Shown in pieces: positions 40,333 through 47,472 of a DNA stretch of 47,472 nucleotides. Source of the stretch: Zestomicrobium sp964482405 (lineage in GTDB: Archaea; Thermoproteota; Thermoprotei_A; Sulfolobales; NBVN01); NCBI GenBank assembly GCA_964482405.1, contig CAYZXH010000008.1, positions 1 through 47,472 of the forward strand, read 5' to 3'. The notes beneath the pieces are model-generated. The model saw nothing but the letters and a program-made list of their open reading frames with translations. It was not told where the DNA came from and did not search any database. The position numbers and the translations under genes are program-made. Within the stretch, counting starts at the first letter, position 1. Each line of letters starts with the position of its first letter.

Positions 40333-41871
40333 GTGGAGACTTGGCAGATCACAATAACAATAATCTTCGTGTACTGTATCCTCATGATTGTCGTAGGGTT
40401 CTTATCCAGCAGGATACTCAAGAAATCTCTTGAGGACTTCTACGTGTTGAGCAGACGTGCAGGTATTCTGGTCACGTTCTTAGCTACCGCAGCTACTTAT
40501 CACAGCGCGTTCGCTTTCCTAACTAGCGTGGCCACCTACGCGACCACCGGAGTAACGTTCTGGGTCGCTTCCTCCGCCTGGACTACAGGCGCCGCGGTCT
40601 TCATGTATCTTGCGGGAACTAGATTGATGAAGTTGGGTAAGGCTAGGGGTCACATATCACCCGCCGACGCTTTAGCAGATTTCTACAAGAGTGAGGCTTT
40701 GAGGGTTCTCGTCGCGGCGGTAATGGCTCTCTTCGTTATTGCGTACATCGTGGTTCAAGCCGTCGGGCTTGGCCTGATCATGGATATAGGTAGTGGCGGT
40801 AACATACCATACATGTGGGGTTCGCTAATACTCATGTTAATCACGACGCTCTACCTAATCTTAGGAGGACTTAGAGCAGCGTACTGGACTGACGTGCTTC
40901 AGGGGGTGTGGATGTACGTGGGAGTTTTCGTTGCAGGCGTCATGATACTGCAGAAACTCGCGCCCGGAGGAGTGCCTGAGTTAATGGATCAGCTCAGGAC
41001 CGTGAAGCCTTCCCTCCTAACAATGAACTGGGATCCCGTCATGATGTTAGGAGCTATAATGATATATGCTCCGGGACTTATGCTCCTGCCTCACCTCTGG
41101 ATAAAGTACTACGTCGCTAAAGATGAGAAGGCGTTGAAGGCGTCGGCAGTGGGTACGGCTGTGTATCTCTCCTCATACTACATACCGACAGCTTTAGTAG
41201 GGCTTGCCGCGGCGATCGTAAATGCTGTGGGCATGCCCGGGGTTCTGGAGAAGGGCTTCATATCCGCTCTAACCACAAAATACGGGAGTGCTGACGCGGT
41301 AATGGCTGTCATGATTTACACATTCCTTAACCCGGTCTTAGCCGGATTCCTGCTCGCAGGAGCTGCTGCAGCCGCGATGTCGACTCTGGACTCCTTCCTT
41401 GGTTCAACCTCCTTAATCTTGGTTAGGGATATTTATCAGAGGTATGTAAGGCCGGGTAAGTCTGAGGGGGAGTACGTCATGGTGAGCAGGATCCTCATGC
41501 TTGTGTGGGTTCTTATAGGATGGTACTTCGCGATACTGAAGCCCGGCCTAATATTCGACGTTACTTCCATAGCTGTTGCCGGAGGCTTGCAGCTACTCCC
41601 TCTCACATTACAGATGATAATACCTAAGAGGAAGTTGATTAATAAGCATGGTGCAGTGGCAGGCTTTGCCGCAGGCTCCATAGTGGTTGCTCTATTCACA
41701 TCTCAGACCGGGAAGTACTTCCGCATGCCAGTTACTTATCACGCTGCCATAGCAGGGCTTATAGGACTAGCAGTTAATACTGTTCTAGCGTTGCTGCTCA
41801 GCGCGCTCACCAAGACCTCCGATGACGAGAGAAAGGTTTTCGAGGAGTATGGGAAGTTACTGTACACGTAA
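40333..41871 (+). CDS. Sodium:solute symporter (SSS family)
   Basis: 513 residues and about thirteen hydrophobic segments, the usual topology. LEDFYVLSRRAGILVTFLATAATYHSAFAF and AAAAAMSTLDSFLGSTSLILVRDIY are SSS-type regions. It probably imports 5-oxoproline, or a related acid, by Na+ symport, since the complete 5-oxoprolinase genes follow directly. The GTG 40333 has GGTGG upstream; GTG 40324 is alternative and overlaps the previous stop. Confidence 0.88.
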   Translation: METWQITITIIFVYCILMIVVGFLSSRILKKSLEDFYVLSRRAGILVTFLATAATYHSAFAFLTSVATYATTGVTFWVASSAWTTGAAVFMYLAGTRLMKLGKARGHISPADALADFYKSEALRVLVAAVMALFVIAYIVVQAVGLGLIMDIGSGGNIPYMWGSLILMLITTLYLILGGLRAAYWTDVLQGVWMYVGVFVAGVMILQKLAPGGVPELMDQLRTVKPSLLTMNWDPVMMLGAIMIYAPGLMLLPHLWIKYYVAKDEKALKASAVGTAVYLSSYYIPTALVGLAAAIVNAVGMPGVLEKGFISALTTKYGSADAVMAVMIYTFLNPVLAGFLLAGAAAAAMSTLDSFLGSTSLILVRDIYQRYVRPGKSEGEYVMVSRILMLVWVLIGWYFAILKPGLIFDVTSIAVAGGLQLLPLTLQMIIPKRKLINKHGAVAGFAAGSIVVALFTSQTGKYFRMPVTYHAAIAGLIGLAVNTVLALLLSALTKTSDDERKVFEEYGKLLYT

Positions 41872-41878
41872 CGAGAAC

Positions 41879-41891
41879 GTTTTTATTTTTC
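41879..41891 (+). terminator. Probable T-run terminator of the symporter genes
   Basis: GTTTTTATTTTTC lies about ten bases after the symporter stop; runs of T are the common archaeal termination signal. Confidence 0.45.
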
Positions 41892-41923
41892 TTCGTTAAG
41901 TCTAATTAAGTAGGTGTTTCTCG

Positions 41924-42694
41924 TTGACTAGGAGGATTGATTTAAACACGGATGCTGGTGAGTCTTTCGGCAGGTGGAGGCTTGTTGATGAGGGCGAGCT
42001 CTTCAAGTATGTCTCTTCCGCTAACATTGCTTGCGGTTTCCACGCGGGTGATCCAGTAAGTATTTGGAGTTCTATTAGGACAGCTAAGTCTCTTGGGGTT
42101 GCTGTCGGTGCTCATCCGGGATTCCCAGACTTAATGGGTTTTGGTAGGAGGGAGATGATCGTTGATTTAGGGGAGCTGAAGGCTTATGTGATTTACCAAC
42201 TAGGGGCTCTGGAAGCCTTCTTGAGGGTTGAGGGGATTAGAATGCAGCACGTCAAGCCTCACGGGGCATTATATAACATGGCGTGGGTTAGGGAAGACTA
42301 CGCTAGAGCAATCGTTGAGGCCGTGGCATCCTACGACAGGGGGCTTATAATTGTAGCGCCCTACGGGTCTCAGGTAGTGAGAGTTGCGGAGGAGCAAGGT
42401 CTGAAGACAGCTTATGAGGCCTTCATAGACAGGGGTTACTTACCGGACGGTAGGTTGGCGCCGAGGGGGGCTCCGGGCGCCCTCATATCAAGCGTTAGTG
42501 AGGCTGTGGAGAGAGCTCTGAGCATAATTGACAAGGGTGTTGTTCGAGCGGTGGACGGGAGTCTTGTTGAGGTCAGAGCTCACACCCTCTGCATACACGG
42601 TGATAGTCCTAAGGCTGTGGAATTCGCTAAATCCGTTAACTCAATGCTTAAGGAGTTCGGTGTTGAGATTAAGCCGATTTCGGAGGTTGTTTAG
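41924..42694 (+). CDS. pxpA: 5-oxoprolinase subunit A (PxpA, LamB/YcsF family)
   Basis: ATP-dependent hydrolysis of 5-oxoproline to glutamate, acting with PxpB and PxpC. DLNTDAGESFGRW, SANIACGFHAGDP, GVAVGAHPGFPD and VKPHGALYNM are family hallmarks. 256 aa. Starts at TTG with AGGTG upstream. The gene order A-B-C and the neighbouring symporter argue for 5-oxoproline use as nutrient or detoxification of the spontaneously formed compound from glutamine and glutamate at high temperature. Confidence 0.95.
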   Translation: MTRRIDLNTDAGESFGRWRLVDEGELFKYVSSANIACGFHAGDPVSIWSSIRTAKSLGVAVGAHPGFPDLMGFGRREMIVDLGELKAYVIYQLGALEAFLRVEGIRMQHVKPHGALYNMAWVREDYARAIVEAVASYDRGLIIVAPYGSQVVRVAEEQGLKTAYEAFIDRGYLPDGRLAPRGAPGALISSVSEAVERALSIIDKGVVRAVDGSLVEVRAHTLCIHGDSPKAVEFAKSVNSMLKEFGVEIKPISEVV

Positions 42695-42699
42695 GCTTC

Positions 42700-43419
42700 A
42701 TGACCTCTCATGAGATTAGGATACTCAGTAGCGGGGGTTACTTAATACACGTGGATGTGTGCAGAGACATTACCCCGGAATGCGTTAGGTCCATGCATAA
42801 GCTATACTACGCGCTCAGGAAGGAGCTTTCAGAACTCATCAAGGAGTTAGTGACTGGAGTTACGTCGATCGCACTCTTCTACGACCCAAGAATAGTATCC
42901 AGTGACGAGCTAGTTAAAAAGGTCAGGGAGCTGTGGACGTGGAGTCAGCAGATAGATCTGAGCGAAATACATGAGCCAAGGTCTTTCACGATCCCAGTGA
43001 CCTACGGTGGTGAGCTAGGTCCTGACCTCCCGTCAGTTGCTTCTTGGGCTGGCTTGAGGGAAGAGGAGGTTATAGAACTCCATACCTCGAGGAAATACAC
43101 GTGCTACACACTAGGCTTTACTCCAGGCTTCCTCTACTTAGGTGAAGTGGATCCTAGGATAGCGGCACCCAGACTTGAAACCCCCAGAGTTAAGATCCCC
43201 GCCGGTTCCGTCGGGATAGCGGGTAAGATGACTGGTGTGTACGGTCTTGAGAGCCCTGGTGGATGGAGGCTGATAGGTAGGACACCCCTCCAAATGTTCG
43301 ATTATAGGAGGAACCCGCCAATACCTATAGCTCCCGGAGATATAGTAGTCTTCAGGTCTGTGTCTATGGAGGAGTTTAACAGACTTAAGGGAGTGTACGT
43401 AGGTGATTACAACGCCTAG
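42700..43419 (+). CDS. pxpB: 5-oxoprolinase subunit B (PxpB, KipI-like)
   Basis: A 239-residue KipI-type protein: CYTLGFTPGFLYLGEVDPRIAAPRLETPRVKIPAGSVGIAG and the C-terminal GGWRLIGRTPLQMFD. With PxpC it forms the carboxyltransferase-like part of the complex. The ATG is five bases after the PxpA stop. Its end overlaps the PxpC start by 17 bases. Confidence 0.95.
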   Translation: MTSHEIRILSSGGYLIHVDVCRDITPECVRSMHKLYYALRKELSELIKELVTGVTSIALFYDPRIVSSDELVKKVRELWTWSQQIDLSEIHEPRSFTIPVTYGGELGPDLPSVASWAGLREEEVIELHTSRKYTCYTLGFTPGFLYLGEVDPRIAAPRLETPRVKIPAGSVGIAGKMTGVYGLESPGGWRLIGRTPLQMFDYRRNPPIPIAPGDIVVFRSVSMEEFNRLKGVYVGDYNA

Positions 43420-44389
43420 CCTCCAGATCACCTACTTAGTTGGGGTAGCCATGGTCCAGGATCTCGGTAGGCAAGGCTACAGAGCTCTCGGAGTCCCTGT
43501 TTCTGGAGCGCTTGACCTAATGTCTGCCTCCTACGCTAACGCGCTCGTGGGGAACGAAGTTAATGCAGCTTTGATCGAGTTTGTCGGCTCTATCAAGCTG
43601 AGAGCTAACGAAGACCTCGTTATCGCGGTGACTGGAGGACTTCCTAAGGTGTATGTAGGTCAGTATGAGGTTCCTTCCTGGGAACCCGTCTACTTGAGGT
43701 CAGGTGCTGAGTTAGCGGTGCGTCCCTCAGATAGGGGTAACGTGCATTACGTAGCTGTGGCGGGAGGCGTGGAATGCGACGTTGTTTTAGGTAGTAGGTC
43801 AACTTATGTGAGGGGCGGCTTTGGGTGTTTAGGGAGACCTCTTAAGACGGGTGACGTACTCTCAATCAGTAAGGTAGATGTGAATGAGTTGTGGTCTAGG
43901 GTATACAACTTAAGACCCGCTTTAAACATCGACGTAAGATCCCCCAAGGTTGGGGAGACAGTGATTGTGAGAGCTACTAGAGGGGTACATGCCGATCAAT
44001 TAAGTGATTTGGAGGTTCTCTTCAGATCAAAATACGTCATTACTTTAGAGAGTGATAGGATGGGGTATAGGCTGGACGGTCCCGCACTCCAGTCAGCGTC
44101 GAAGCTCGGCAGGCTACCCTCAATACCTACGGATAGAGGATACGTTCAGATACCGCCTGACGGGAAGCCCATAGTACTCATGTCTGACGCTCAGACGACG
44201 GGCGGTTACGCAGTAGCCCTGCACATAATACCCCCCGATCTAGATATCCTGGCGCAGGCTAGACCTAATTGTAGTGTCAGGTTCGTTGAGGTGAGCATTA
44301 AGGAAGCGGAGGAACTTACCTCAAGGTATTTAACCGAGATAGAGAAGCCGCTCTTAACAGTTGAGGAAAGCGATGAATATTTTGCGTAG
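43403..44389 (+). CDS. pxpC: 5-oxoprolinase subunit C (PxpC, KipA-like)
   Basis: 328 residues. VAMVQDLGRQGYRALGVPVSGALDLMSASYANALVGN, VAGGVECDVVLGSRSTYVRGGFGCLGRPLK and MSDAQTTGGYAVALHIIP are the biotin-dependent carboxylase-like (KipA) hallmarks. It completes PxpABC. GTG 43403 overlaps PxpB. Start is supported by alignment of the first strand (SLQITYLVGVAMVQD). Confidence 0.95.
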   Translation: MITTPSLQITYLVGVAMVQDLGRQGYRALGVPVSGALDLMSASYANALVGNEVNAALIEFVGSIKLRANEDLVIAVTGGLPKVYVGQYEVPSWEPVYLRSGAELAVRPSDRGNVHYVAVAGGVECDVVLGSRSTYVRGGFGCLGRPLKTGDVLSISKVDVNELWSRVYNLRPALNIDVRSPKVGETVIVRATRGVHADQLSDLEVLFRSKYVITLESDRMGYRLDGPALQSASKLGRLPSIPTDRGYVQIPPDGKPIVLMSDAQTTGGYAVALHIIPPDLDILAQARPNCSVRFVEVSIKEAEELTSRYLTEIEKPLLTVEESDEYFA

Positions 44390-44472
44390 GGGAGTAGAAT
44401 GATAATGTTCGTCCTAGAAAAACTTAAATAGGTCTCAAGAATTACGATTGTTGAGATGAGGAGGGGCGGGTA

Positions 44473-44664
44473 TTGAGTGAGTTGAAAAATGTTGTCTATA
44501 AGTGTTGGAAGTGCGGCAGGGAATTCACGTTTGAGGAGGGTTTAGAGAGTTTTATTAAGGCTGAGGAAAGGGAGGGCTACACGTTTCTCAGATGTCCCTA
44601 CTGTGGTTTTAGGATAATAGTTAAGGCACGTAGACCAAGTCTTAAGAGAGTCAGCAGTGTTTGA
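44473..44664 (+). CDS. rpo12: RNA polymerase subunit Rpo12 (RpoP)
   Basis: 63 residues. YKCWKCGREF and RCPYCGFRIIVKARRP form the zinc knuckle and basic tail of Rpb12-like subunits. Starts at TTG. The other RNA polymerase subunits in the window are Rpo4 and Rpo8. The next gene may be co-transcribed. Confidence 0.92.
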   Translation: MSELKNVVYKCWKCGREFTFEEGLESFIKAEEREGYTFLRCPYCGFRIIVKARRPSLKRVSSV

Positions 44665-44738
44665 TTCCTGGAGGAATATGTGCGGGGTCGCGTCTTCAAA
44701 CCTCACGGTATAGGATCTAGTCGTGGTGCGGTGGCCGC

Positions 44739-45200
44739 ATGTTCCCTTTAGAGAAGCTGATAGACTTTGTAGGGGGCTTAGTTCCTGTAGAGGATTTCGA
44801 GTGGATATTGAGTGACTTAGAATCCAGCGGTTCTAAAGAAGCCATGATGTTTTTCGTAACAAACTCTCGGATATTACCTAACGTTAACGTTATCTTTTCG
44901 TACTTGTGTGGGGCGGGGTTGATTGAGTGGGTTCGTGTGGAGATCGCGATCTCTAAAGATGTTGAAGCACTGAGTTTCTTTACTAAGTATTACCCTGAAC
45001 TCATTAGGTCCGGGGGTGAGGTAGTCGTGAGGAGTGACGGTATTTCAGTCTTCTACAGAGTTAAGTTGGTGGGTGAGACTAGAAAGCTAGTGGATTACGT
45101 GGCTGAGGTAGCCAAGATGATAGGAACTGAAGTTAATGAGTTAAAGTTTTCTGGTTACACGATAATAGTTAATGAGTTTTCCCCAGCCTCAGGGACTTAG
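44739..45200 (+). CDS. Uncharacterised protein (153 aa)
   Basis: Unknown family. N-terminal part helical (FPLEKLIDFVGGLVPVEDFEWILSDL), then a mixed region and a C-terminal beta-alpha-beta arrangement (VVVRSDGISVFYRVKLV, RKLVDYVAEVAKMIG, LKFSGYTIIVNEF). No metal or nucleotide motif. ATG with GGTGG upstream. Located between Rpo12 and Dph5. A T-run just after the stop (CTTCTTTTTATT) may terminate it, although Dph5 follows after about 30 bases. Confidence 0.75.
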   Translation: MFPLEKLIDFVGGLVPVEDFEWILSDLESSGSKEAMMFFVTNSRILPNVNVIFSYLCGAGLIEWVRVEIAISKDVEALSFFTKYYPELIRSGGEVVVRSDGISVFYRVKLVGETRKLVDYVAEVAKMIGTEVNELKFSGYTIIVNEFSPASGT

Positions 45201-45229
45201 TTGCTTCTTTTTATTAACGAGGTGTGAAC

Positions 45230-46030
45230 GTGGGAGGGGAATTGATTCTCGTAGGTGCTGGGCTTTCAACGGATTTGATTACCTTGAGAGGGATTAGGAG
45301 GATTTCCGAAGCCGACGTTGTTTACGTGGATTCCTACACTAGCGTTACCTTAGGTGACTTAAGGGGTTTCATAAGGTCTCAGACCGGGAAGGAGGTCTTG
45401 TTACTGAAGCGTGAGGATATTGAGGAAAGATACTTTGAGGTTTTGATAAGGCCTGCTTTAGAGGGGCGTAAGGTAGTGTTAATAGTTCCCGGAAATCCCC
45501 TGGACGCGACGACGCATGTAGCCCTATTAAGTGAGGCTAGCAGGAGGGGGGTGGAGTTCGAGGTAGTGCCGGCACCGGGAATAATACCTAACGCGCTCAC
45601 GATGTCGGGTCTCATGATATATAAGATGGGTAAGATCGTGACCCTGACATACCCTAAGTCAGGTATCTTATCTGAATACCCCTACGACGTAATAAAAGAT
45701 AACGACTTAAGGAATCTTCACACACCACTCTTGACAGAAATAGATCTTGAGAAAGGGATTAAGATGCAGGTTAGGGAAGCTGTAGAAATACTCCTACTAC
45801 TGGAGAGTAGGAGAGGTGAGGGAATCATAAGCGAGACAAGAAAAGCTATCGCGGTATCAGGTCTAGGCTGGGATAAGCAGAGAATATGTTTCGGGGCATT
45901 AAAAGACCTCGCGAAACTTGCTGACCATGAAGGACCTCACACACTAATAATAACATCACCTAAAATGCACTTCTTAGAAGAAGAGGTTGCACAGATAATC
46001 TCTAGAAGGTACTGTCATGAAATAAAATAA
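45230..46030 (+). CDS. dph5: Diphthine synthase (Dph5)
   Basis: SAM-dependent methylase adding methyl groups to the modified histidine of elongation factor 2 after Dph2 action. GELILVGAGLSTDLITLRGIRRISEADVVYVDSYTS is the N-terminal signature, followed by VPGNPLDATTHV and VPAPGIIPNALTMSGLMIYKMGK. About 266 residues. I chose GTG 45230 (MGGELILVG), with GAGGTG five bases upstream, over GTG 45224. The family is a tetrapyrrole-methylase fold. Confidence 0.94.
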   Translation: MGGELILVGAGLSTDLITLRGIRRISEADVVYVDSYTSVTLGDLRGFIRSQTGKEVLLLKREDIEERYFEVLIRPALEGRKVVLIVPGNPLDATTHVALLSEASRRGVEFEVVPAPGIIPNALTMSGLMIYKMGKIVTLTYPKSGILSEYPYDVIKDNDLRNLHTPLLTEIDLEKGIKMQVREAVEILLLLESRRGEGIISETRKAIAVSGLGWDKQRICFGALKDLAKLADHEGPHTLIITSPKMHFLEEEVAQIISRRYCHEIK

Positions 46031-46092
46031 AGAAAAGTTACGTCAAGCAAAATTAATTTCAAGATTGTTTAACATTAAAATAGGATAGTTTT

Positions 46093-47334
46093 CTAGTGTC
46101 TACTTCTAGGGAGAATGACGTAGGTTAGCGATGTAACTAGGAAGCCTGCGAGTAAGCCGTACCATAATCCCTCTACCACGTAGAGATAATAGATTACTGA
46201 ACTACCCAGAACCCATGAGATGAAGGCTTGCACGTTCCAGTTCTTTATGTTCTCACCCAGCTTCTTTCGCGACTTGATATAATACTCGGTCCATAATACA
46301 ATCCCTGCAGGTAACGAGATTGAGGTTAGTAAGGATAGCCATTGTACGGCGAAGGTGTGAAGTTTAATGATTGCTAATATTATGGTGAGTATAGCCGCAG
46401 TAATGACTACCTTCTTCCTATCAGCACTTTTACCGAATGATTTCAGGCTTAACGTCCAGGAAAGAGAAGCTGAGTAAAGCTGGTTATCGGCTGAGGTCCA
46501 TGCAAGGAGGAAGAGCGTTATTAACGCGAGTGGGGAGAGCCCCAGAACCTCATACGTATTATAGAGATTCATGCCTGTAGTCGTTGCTGGTATTCCCGAA
46601 AGTATTATAATGAAGCTCCAGAACCCGAGAAAGTTAATGAAGGCTGTGAAAACCGCGTCTAGAGGTTTTTTACAGAATCTCTGGTAATCGAAGGAGAGGA
46701 CTATGGAGCCGTTAACGAATGTACCCAGAACAAGTCCGAAAACCGTAGGTAGTGAATGCGCGTCAAAGCTTTCAACGGTAGGCATCCCCCACCTGGAGAT
46801 ACTTAGTGAGACTCCAGCACCAATCAATATTATGAGGAGCGGGACACCAACGTAAGCAAGCTTAACTATGTGTTTCACTCCCAAGTATGCTGTAATAGAA
46901 AAGAGTAAAGTCATGAGGATAACGAGGATATAATAAGTAAGATTAGGTAATCCAGTCATGAAGGTAATCCCTTCCGCTACAACACCTATAGAGAACGCTA
47001 GCCATCCAACGCATACGATACCTGCCCAGATAGAAGGAACCACAACTCCACCCCAACCAAAGACTCTTTCAGCAGTTAACGCGTACGTGAAACCCTCTCT
47101 CGAAGCTATATAGCCAGAAAGTGATGAGAAGATACTTAAGATTAAATTCGCCAATAAGACGCCCACTATGAAGGTAGCAAAAGGAAATGACATACCCCAC
47201 CAAGAAGCTAGGTATGGGGCTGAGGGATCTAAGGTAAGGCTAGCCCATAGCATGACTGTTGCAGCAAGAGATAATCTAGCTACGAGAGGCACTGATGAAA
47301 GAACATACTCCTTGTCAATAGAGCCTGAACTCAA
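46093..47334 (-). CDS. NCS1-family nucleobase/related permease
   Basis: A 413-residue polytopic membrane protein with about twelve hydrophobic segments. DKEYVLSSVPLVARLSL at the N-terminus and GYIASREGFTYALTAERVFGWGG resemble CodB/NCS1 transporters of cytosine, purines, uracil, allantoin or thiamine. The substrate cannot be read. TTG 47334 has GGAGGTGAGGG immediately upstream and follows a TATA-like CTTATAAATC (47384-47391 region) by a normal distance; ATG 47397 lies upstream of that promoter and is unlikely. Confidence 0.88.
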   Translation of the reverse strand: MSSGSIDKEYVLSSVPLVARLSLAATVMLWASLTLDPSAPYLASWWGMSFPFATFIVGVLLANLILSIFSSLSGYIASREGFTYALTAERVFGWGGVVVPSIWAGIVCVGWLAFSIGVVAEGITFMTGLPNLTYYILVILMTLLFSITAYLGVKHIVKLAYVGVPLLIILIGAGVSLSISRWGMPTVESFDAHSLPTVFGLVLGTFVNGSIVLSFDYQRFCKKPLDAVFTAFINFLGFWSFIIILSGIPATTTGMNLYNTYEVLGLSPLALITLFLLAWTSADNQLYSASLSWTLSLKSFGKSADRKKVVITAAILTIILAIIKLHTFAVQWLSLLTSISLPAGIVLWTEYYIKSRKKLGENIKNWNVQAFISWVLGSSVIYYLYVVEGLWYGLLAGFLVTSLTYVILPRSRH

Positions 47335-47381
47335 ACCCTCACCTCCCCTAAAATGCGTGATGTGTAAAACTCTCCTACCGT

Positions 47382-47393
47382 GATTTATAAGTT
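47382..47393 (-). promoter_or_regulatory. TATA-type promoter of the NCS1 permease
   Basis: On the minus strand AAACTTATAAATC lies about 50 bases upstream of TTG 47334, leaving a leader of about 25 bases carrying GGAGGTGAGGG. This decides the start choice for the permease. Other TATA-like runs further upstream (around 47440) are less well placed. Confidence 0.5.
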
Positions 47394-47472
47394 TCATTCT
47401 GCTAGCTTTTATGAATTACCCCATAATAAGTGAAAACATTTTTATGAAGACAATGTAGAAATTTCTTTAAAT

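Noticed and set aside
46093..47397. ATG 47397 as start of the NCS1 permease
   Set aside because: A TATA-like element lies just inside it and a stronger ribosome binding site precedes TTG 47334.
1..47472. CRISPR array or rRNA genes
   Set aside because: No regularly spaced direct repeats and no rRNA-like stretches were seen in any intergenic region.

Overview
The window looks like a chromosomal segment of a hyperthermophilic member of the Thermoproteota (Crenarchaeota). The evidence is a crenarchaeal PCNA1-type clamp, the Thermoproteota-type RNA polymerase subunit Rpo8, Rpo4/RpoF next to L21e and DUF655, DUF1512, a Sulfolobus-like tRNA-splicing endonuclease, diphthamide and wyosine genes, and a type II methionine aminopeptidase. 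GGTG-type ribosome binding sites, short or absent leaders and many GTG/TTG starts fit this. I cannot name the genus.

Layout. 1-334: a fragment resembling the 3' end of an IS200/IS605 (TnpB/omega-RNA-type) element and other decayed DNA. 335-1261: tRNA-Val(GAC) and PCNA. 1292-2118: a small conserved-looking protein and a DUF1097-like membrane protein. 2254-13132: the most distinctive part, two divergent transcription units built around two tungsten-type aldehyde:ferredoxin oxidoreductases (AOR), each beside its own ubiquitin-like protein ending in Gly-Gly. Alongside are a cupin, an HprK-like P-loop protein, a cyclase-family hydrolase, a homocitrate-synthase-like DRE-TIM enzyme, a PEP-type phosphohistidine protein without an ATP-grasp half, and a polyferredoxin. 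13142-25485: housekeeping genes (malate dehydrogenase, agmatinase, GlyRS, EndA, UbiX, L21e/RpoF/DUF655, ADP-forming acyl-CoA synthetase beta subunit, GPN GTPase, AmrS). 25649-39992: PRPP synthase, TrmG10, RNase Z, Rpo8, AK6-like kinase, a C/D-box sRNA, DUF1512, MetAP, an MBL protein, TrmJ, L10e, Dph2, a Trm5-like methylase, a PhoH-KH protein and Taw3. 40113-44389: a two-gene sodium:solute symporter module followed by the complete 5-oxoprolinase set PxpABC. 44473-47334: Rpo12, an unknown protein, Dph5 and an NCS1-family permease.

How the genes may work together. The divergent AOR operons start from a shared region in which the same 13-bp promoter core occurs twice in inverted orientation, so they are probably co-regulated. 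A plausible reading is a tungstopterin-dependent route for an aldehyde or carboxylic/aromatic substrate, with electrons leaving through the polyferredoxin and a PEP-synthase-like phosphohistidine step; the substrate is unknown. The symporter and PxpABC read as uptake of 5-oxoproline and its hydrolysis to glutamate.

Sequence-level oddities. Two clear genes (17081 and the wyosine gene at 39384) have no ATG/GTG/TTG where homology and ribosome-binding signals place the start, but have CTG just after a GGTG motif. EndA also lacks a usable start and may carry a 1-bp frameshift. Three scattered copies of an IS605-type terminal hairpin occur with no tnpB in the window.
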